This document shows, one piece after another, positions 59,591 to 64,000 of a stretch of 64,000 bases of DNA. The notes under the pieces were generated by a model. That model was not told the origin of the DNA, searched no databases, and saw only the letters and a program-made list of their open reading frames with translations. This DNA is from Panicum virgatum. Its lineage: Eukaryota > Streptophyta > Magnoliopsida > Poales > Poaceae. The stretch spans positions 55,630,195 through 55,694,194 of the forward strand of contig NC_053144.1 of assembly GCF_016808335.1 (NCBI RefSeq). The letters are read 5' to 3'. Position 1 is the first letter of the stretch. Each line of letters begins with the position of its first letter. The position numbers were made by a program, and so were the translations under genes.

Positions 59591-62500
59591 TGTAACATCC
59601 CGAAAACTCACCAAATTAAATCGTGCGCTAAAATTGTTTTTCGTCGTTGAGCTCGACTTCTCCTTAAACCCTGAACCCTAGTCCCAAAATTTCTCCTGAA
59701 CAACCCGACACCCGAATTCAATTTTCGTCACATCCATTTCCCATCCAACGCGACGCGTCGTGACCGGCCGCCGCGAATCCCGCTCCCTCTTTTCCCCTCT
59801 CTCCTTCCCTCCTGGCCGCGTGCCCCATCTCCCGTGGCCCGCACCTGCGTGGCCGACCGCGGCCGCAGTCGCCGCTGGCGCGCACCGCCCCCCTCCCTCC
59901 TTTTTCCTTTCCCTCTCTCCCATTTTCTTTTCCTCTATTTCTTTTTCCTTTTTCCCATTTCTTTTTCCGCTTTTCTCTTTTTCCTTTTCCTTTTCTCTCC
60001 CTCCCTCCTTCCTTTCTCCCTCCTCTGCCTCGCTCCCGCTCGCCCCGAGCCCCGCCAGGCTGGCTCCCTCCCCCGCTCGCCCCCGAGCCGCACGCCGCCT
60101 CCCGCTCGCCCTGCACGACCGCCCTGGCCGCGCACCGCACTATGCCCGACCACTCCAGGCCGTGCTCACGCACGCGCAGGCGCGGGCTCGCCACGCCGAG
60201 CCGCGATGCCGCCGCCCGAACGCGCACGACCGTCGAGCCGTGGCGTCGCCACGCGCGCGCCCCCGCAAGTACACGGACTTGCCACTGCACGCCCTGCCGA
60301 GCCAGTCCACGCACGTGGACCGCGTGCTCGGAGCATCGCCGTGCCGCCCGCCGCTGCCAGGCTGCCCGCACATGCGCGCCGCCGCCTCGCCGCCCGCGCC
60401 ACCCCGCTACGCCTCGCCCCGCTTGCGCACACGCACGCACGGAGCACCGGGCCGCAGCGACGTGAGCTCCGCCGAGCCCTCGTGCGCGCTAGGCCGCGCC
60501 GTGCGACGCCCGTCGCTGCCCTGTCCGGCTGCACAGTGCGGCACTGCTCGCCGCCTCGTCGCCCGCGCTACCGCCGCACGCCACTCCACGACGAACGGAC
60601 GCGGCCGGAGCGCCATTACTCCAGCCCGTGCCACTCGCCGGCCGCCACCGCCGCGTCTCACCTACCCACGCCGCTCCACCGCTTTAGCTCGGCTATAAAA
60701 GAGCCCCGAGCTCCCTTGCCACCCCCACAACATCACTCACCGGCCCTAGCCCCTCCTCCTAACCCGCAGCACCGCCGCCGCAGCCATTCCCCAACCGCCG
60801 CCGCCCTCTCTCGCCGAGCCGCCTCTGCGCGCCACCCTAGCTCAAGGTGAGGCCGGGGATCGGTCCCCCGTACCCCCCTCTCCCTTTTCCCCCAGTCCAC
60901 GGCCACCCCCGGAGCCCGGAGCGGCCGGATTGGCCGCCGCCGACACCCCTGGGCCGCCTCCTCTGTTTCCCGTGGAGGAGGGAGGAAGGGGATGGCAATT
61001 TTGCCAAGAACCCCTTCCCCTTTCCTCTATTCCTGAAAGGGACCTTCCACCTTTTTGTCTTTTTACGAAAGAAACCCTGTCTAAGTTTCTATTCTCAAAT
61101 AAACCCTTTTCCCATATAAACAAAATTCTAATTACATCCTAGACCTTTCCAGAATAACCCGGATATCTCCAAAAATCTCAACCAGGCTCCTACCTCCTCC
61201 AGATTAATTACAACTAGGCCCCTGACCCTTTATCCGATCCCGAACGTTTGCTAAATCTATCATTTCATGTACCAAACGACCCCGAAACAACCCGGAACTT
61301 TACCACGCCTTACTTACCCAAGTTTTGGCCTTACCATTAAGAAACCACTCAAAAATGCCACTTCTATCTCCATATTTTATGTGATTCCGATTCGAGCTCA
61401 ACGATAGATCTTGTTTTGATTGGATGCTTGTTGTGTGTGCTGTAGACCGCGGAGTGAACGAAGGAGAGCCCGTCAACGAGCAGTACTGTGAGCAGGAGAA
61501 CGAGAACCAGTTCCGTGACCTCGAGCCCGAAGGACAGGACTTTCCCGAAGGCTACGAAGACGGCAAGTTCAATCCCATCCTTTGATGCATGTTTCTGTCC
61601 TAGTTTCTTATAAACACAACCCAATGGCCTGCTTTATAAAATTGCATATGTTTTGCTTGCATGAAAACACGGTTGGATAGCCACCCCTTGATTTGTGATG
61701 ACCATTCCTTGACCACCTAGATTAATGTCTGCTTTTGCTTGGACGTTAATCGATATTAGAATGCTTAGGACTTTACTCATAATACGATTTATTTTATAAA
61801 GAAAATGTGTGCGTGTGGGATGGGATAAATGTGGTGTTTTTGTAAAGAAAATTCAGACGGGATGGATGGCACTTCTGCGGATTTGCCATTTGGTGTGCTC
61901 GTGCCAATGTGGCAGAGCAAAGAAGGGAGATATCCATCTTGTCGTGTCTAAGGATCGAGTTGGTGTGTCATCTCACCTAACTCCACTATCGTGCAAACCA
62001 CTCGACCGTTGAATGGGCAACGGCGTAGCATAAATCCCACTAGTTGGTGTGATAGCCATCAGGAGAGCTGAGAGCAGCGGGTGACTAAGGAAAAGGGATA
62101 AGCCCCGAGTGACTTATGCCCGGTTATACCTAAGTGAACGGTCGATGACCCCTTGGTGCATCCCGTGATGGCTAGTCAGGCTTAGCTATGGTGGGTAATG
62201 GCTATGTTAGGATCTACACCGACACGACGGTGTTCGAGTTGTGGTATCCTACTTGTGGGTAAAGTTGCACACCTCTGCAGAGTTAAGAATCTATTCGAAT
62301 AGCCGTGCCCACGGTATTGGGCGAGTTACGGTGTGGTCACATAACTAGTGTTTCATTGGGATGGGCTGGTGTGAGTTGTTTTGGAATTGTGTCCGGCAGT
62401 TGTGCCGTGTGCTACGACGGACGGAGAGTCCGGTAGCAGTTTAAAACTTGAACTCCGTGTTACTACAAAAACTGATTTTTTCTAAAAAGGTTTTGCCGTT

Positions 62501-62963
62501 AAATGAACCCCTGCATAAAGAATCGTTTTTCTATAAATTAAACCGAAACCATATCCTTGATTTACCTATGCATATTATTCTGATATAACCCCCCCTCCGT
62601 GGGTGTGGTTGGACTTGCTGAGTACGTTTGTACTCACCCCATTCTTACTTTTTACAGAAGAAGACCTAGACTTCGTGCCAGACGACGCTGAGTAGGGTTA
62701 TCGTTCTACACCCAACCTTGCCTGTGGAACCGGCCTTGTCGAGATGCCTCCGCTGTCGCAGTACTCTGAGCCCGTGCTAGACCCCATGTGGTTTGCAGTC
62801 TGGTGCTATGTCGTAGCTTGGTTAATTATTATCATTATCTGTATCGAGTGTCCTCCAAGATTTGTACGGTTTTGAACCATCTGATGTAATAAATGTGGCA
62901 TCAGCCTCCTGGGACTGGTGTTTTGTATCACATTTAAGTCTTCTCTTATGAGGGGACGCTTCA
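59591..62963 (+). mobile_element. Solo LTR (3,373 bp) inserted in Copia integrase
   Basis: The unit starts TGTAACATCCC and ends GACGCTTCA, with TCCAC perfectly duplicated at 59586-59590 and 62964-62968. Removing it with one duplication restores the integrase frame. It has no internal gag or pol, so it is a solo LTR or LARD. Like 31774-35761 it holds a GC-rich block open in several frames (59750-60850), preceded by a long pyrimidine tract (59900-60025), and a TATA-like 'ggctataaaagag' at 60690-60702. Small exon-like pieces at 61443-61585 and 62657-62695 are acidic in composition. Orientation follows the TGTAACATCCC start. Confidence 0.88.
60690..60702 (+). promoter_or_regulatory. TATA box of the solo LTR
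   Basis: ggctataaaagag is a strong plant TATA box. It sits after the GC-rich block in the LTR, at a place consistent with the U3 promoter that would start the R region shortly downstream near 60725-60735. Confidence 0.6.
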
Positions 62964-63760
62964 TCCACTCAGTTCGACCTCACTGTTAAGGCCGTACAGT
63001 GTGACAACGGGCGGGAGTTCGATAACTCCATCTCCCGGTCCTTCTTCCTGTCTAGGGGTGTTCAGCTGCGTATGTCTTATCCGTATACCTCTCCTCAGAA
63101 CGGCAAGGTTGAGCGGATGATTCGCACGACGAACGACGTCATGCGCACCCTTCTGATCCAGGCTTCTCTGCCCCCGCGCTTCTGGGCTGAGAGCCTCCAC
63201 ACCGCCACCTACCTGCTCAACCGCCTTCCGTCCACTGCTTCTCCTGCTCCCACTCCACACCACGCTCTCTTCGGTACCCCTCCTCGCTACGACCACCTTC
63301 GGGTCTTCGGGTGTGCGTGTTACCCTAACACCTCCGCCACTGCTTCTCACAAGCTGGCGCCCCGCTCGACTCGTTGTGTGTTCCTCGGGTACTCCCTGAC
63401 CACAAGGGGTATCGATGCTTTGACCTCACCTCTCGCCGCGTTCTGATCTCCCGACACGTCGTCTTTGACGAGTCGGATTTCCCCTATTCCACCTCCTCCA
63501 CACCTTCTCCTGACCCCGAGCTGGAGTCTCTGTTTCCGACTGACCCGGTGGTTCAGCCACCGTTACCTGTCTGTCCTTTTCCTGCATGTTTTCCCGGCAC
63601 TCCGGCACCGTTTCCGGTGATCCCTGCTGCGCCGAGCGCAGCCCCGGTGCCCGCGGTCGCGACACGCGCGGTCCTCGGACCTCCGGTAGTGCCGTGTGCG
63701 GACCCGGTGTCTCTCGCTGCGCCACGCGCGGCCCCGGTGCCTTCTCCTGCACCTGCGCCG

Positions 63761-63880
63761 TACGCTCAGCCGGTGCAGGTGTACCGGCGTCGCTCGGCGC
63801 TGACCCCGGCGCCACAGCAGTACGCTGAGCCGGTGCAGGTGTACTGGCGTCGTTCAGCACCGACACCGGCGCCGTCTCCT
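63761..63880 (+). repeat. 60-bp tandem repeat in the Copia linker
   Basis: Two units beginning tacgct(c/g)agccggtgcagg start at 63761 and 63821. They encode the Pro-rich repeat QPVQVYRRRSALTPAP / EPVQVYWRRSAPTPAP between integrase and reverse transcriptase. Confidence 0.85.
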
Positions 63881-64000
63881 GCTCCGGAGGCTCCTGCGAC
63901 GCCGACACCGGAGCCGTCGCCGCCGCCGCCTCCTCTGGCTCCCTCTCGAGCCGAGGCGGAGGTGTACCACCCGCCAGTCATCCATCGGGATCCTCGGCAT

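Larger units (their letters stand above)
57528..64000 (+). mobile_element. Ty1/Copia element, partial, with very short LTR
   Basis: A candidate 115-bp 5' LTR (57528-57642) starts TGTTGGAG and ends CTCCTACA. It is followed at once by tggtatcaga (57643), a Met-tRNA primer site. The polyprotein has protease, zinc-binding GAG-pre-integrase and integrase in Copia order. The integrase is split at 59590 by a solo LTR and resumes at 62969. The window ends before reverse transcriptase, so the 3' LTR and target duplication cannot be checked. The short LTR limit is inferred from the primer site and the TG...CA ends. Confidence 0.78.
57780..64000 (+). pseudogene. Copia polyprotein, Ala/Pro-rich gag region, broken
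   Basis: From 57780 the frame encodes an Ala/Pro/Gln-rich tract of about 330 residues with no UBN2-type gag domain. The protease motif WIPDSGASFHTT is at ~58829-58864. The GAG-pre-integrase zinc finger (WHRRLDHPG...CHACQLGRH) is at ~59252-59376 and integrase blocks (HCDLWTSP, YLVVVDDFS) follow. After the inserted LTR the integrase continues (QCDNGREFDN, TSPQNGKVERM, HLRVFGCACYP). Lesions are a TAG at 58323, the LTR insertion at 59590, and a 1-nt loss near 63390 in a C run, after which the correct frame continues to the window end through a Pro-rich linker. Confidence 0.85.

Noticed and set aside
59718..60850. Overlapping frames of 240-338 codons in the inserted LTR
   Set aside because: Both strands are open over the same pyrimidine- and GC-rich block, which is a composition effect. 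No domain or conserved motif is present.
1..64000. CRISPR arrays, operons, rRNA and tRNA genes
   Set aside because: None seen. The short repeats present are transposon ends, LTR motifs or tandem duplications, and tRNA-like B-box matches such as the one near 29556 lack a cloverleaf.

Overview
The window is nuclear DNA of a grass, probably a panicoid or other PACMAD species. The reasons are GC-rich first exons with AT-rich introns, Stowaway, Tourist and hAT-type MITEs, Tekay-like Gypsy and Copia elements with Met-tRNA primer sites, and clearly grass-like gene models. The species cannot be named from the sequence alone. There is no bacterial, organellar or viral genome content.

Layout. 1-2.7 kb: a decayed chimera of a Mutator-like (MULE) N-terminus and a multi-exon plant mobile domain gene. 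2.7-10.2 kb: a MITE-rich stretch with a Harbinger-like element (TSD TAA) that carries a bZIP gene. 10.3-16.3 kb: an Ac-like hAT element containing a 4,990-bp MULE with long inverted repeats, a 9-bp target duplication and two convergent genes. 17.0-21.5 kb (+): a nine-exon GAUT7-type gene. 21.5-25.4 kb: repeat-rich intergenic DNA. 25.4-28.8 kb (-): a seven-exon PHR-type MYB-CC gene. 31.8-35.8 kb: a 4-kb solo LTR with a perfect 5-bp TSD. 37-38 kb: a fragment of a related LTR. 38.07-41.06 kb (+): a six-exon ALG6 gene. 42.1-46.8 kb (-): a 17-exon LRR receptor kinase of the HPCA1 type. 46.9-57.0 kb: a Gypsy element inserted 98 bp upstream of that kinase's ATG. 57.5-64 kb: a Copia element, split in its integrase by a 3.4-kb solo LTR and running off the window.

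The four intact host genes act in unrelated processes: pectin synthesis (GAUT7), phosphate-starvation transcription (PHR), N-glycan precursor assembly in the ER (ALG6) and cell-surface signalling (LRR-RLK). They are not an operon or cluster; the gaps between them are filled by nested transposons. The most unusual material is the two-gene MULE, whose inverted repeats each seem to supply a TATA box, a 5'-UTR exon and a splice donor; the bZIP-carrying Harbinger-like element with two compensating indels in the basic region; the MULE-PMD chimera; and the Gypsy insertion that moved the receptor kinase promoter about 10 kb away.

All exon limits come from reading GT/AG sites and reading-frame phase by eye. 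No alignment or database search was run.
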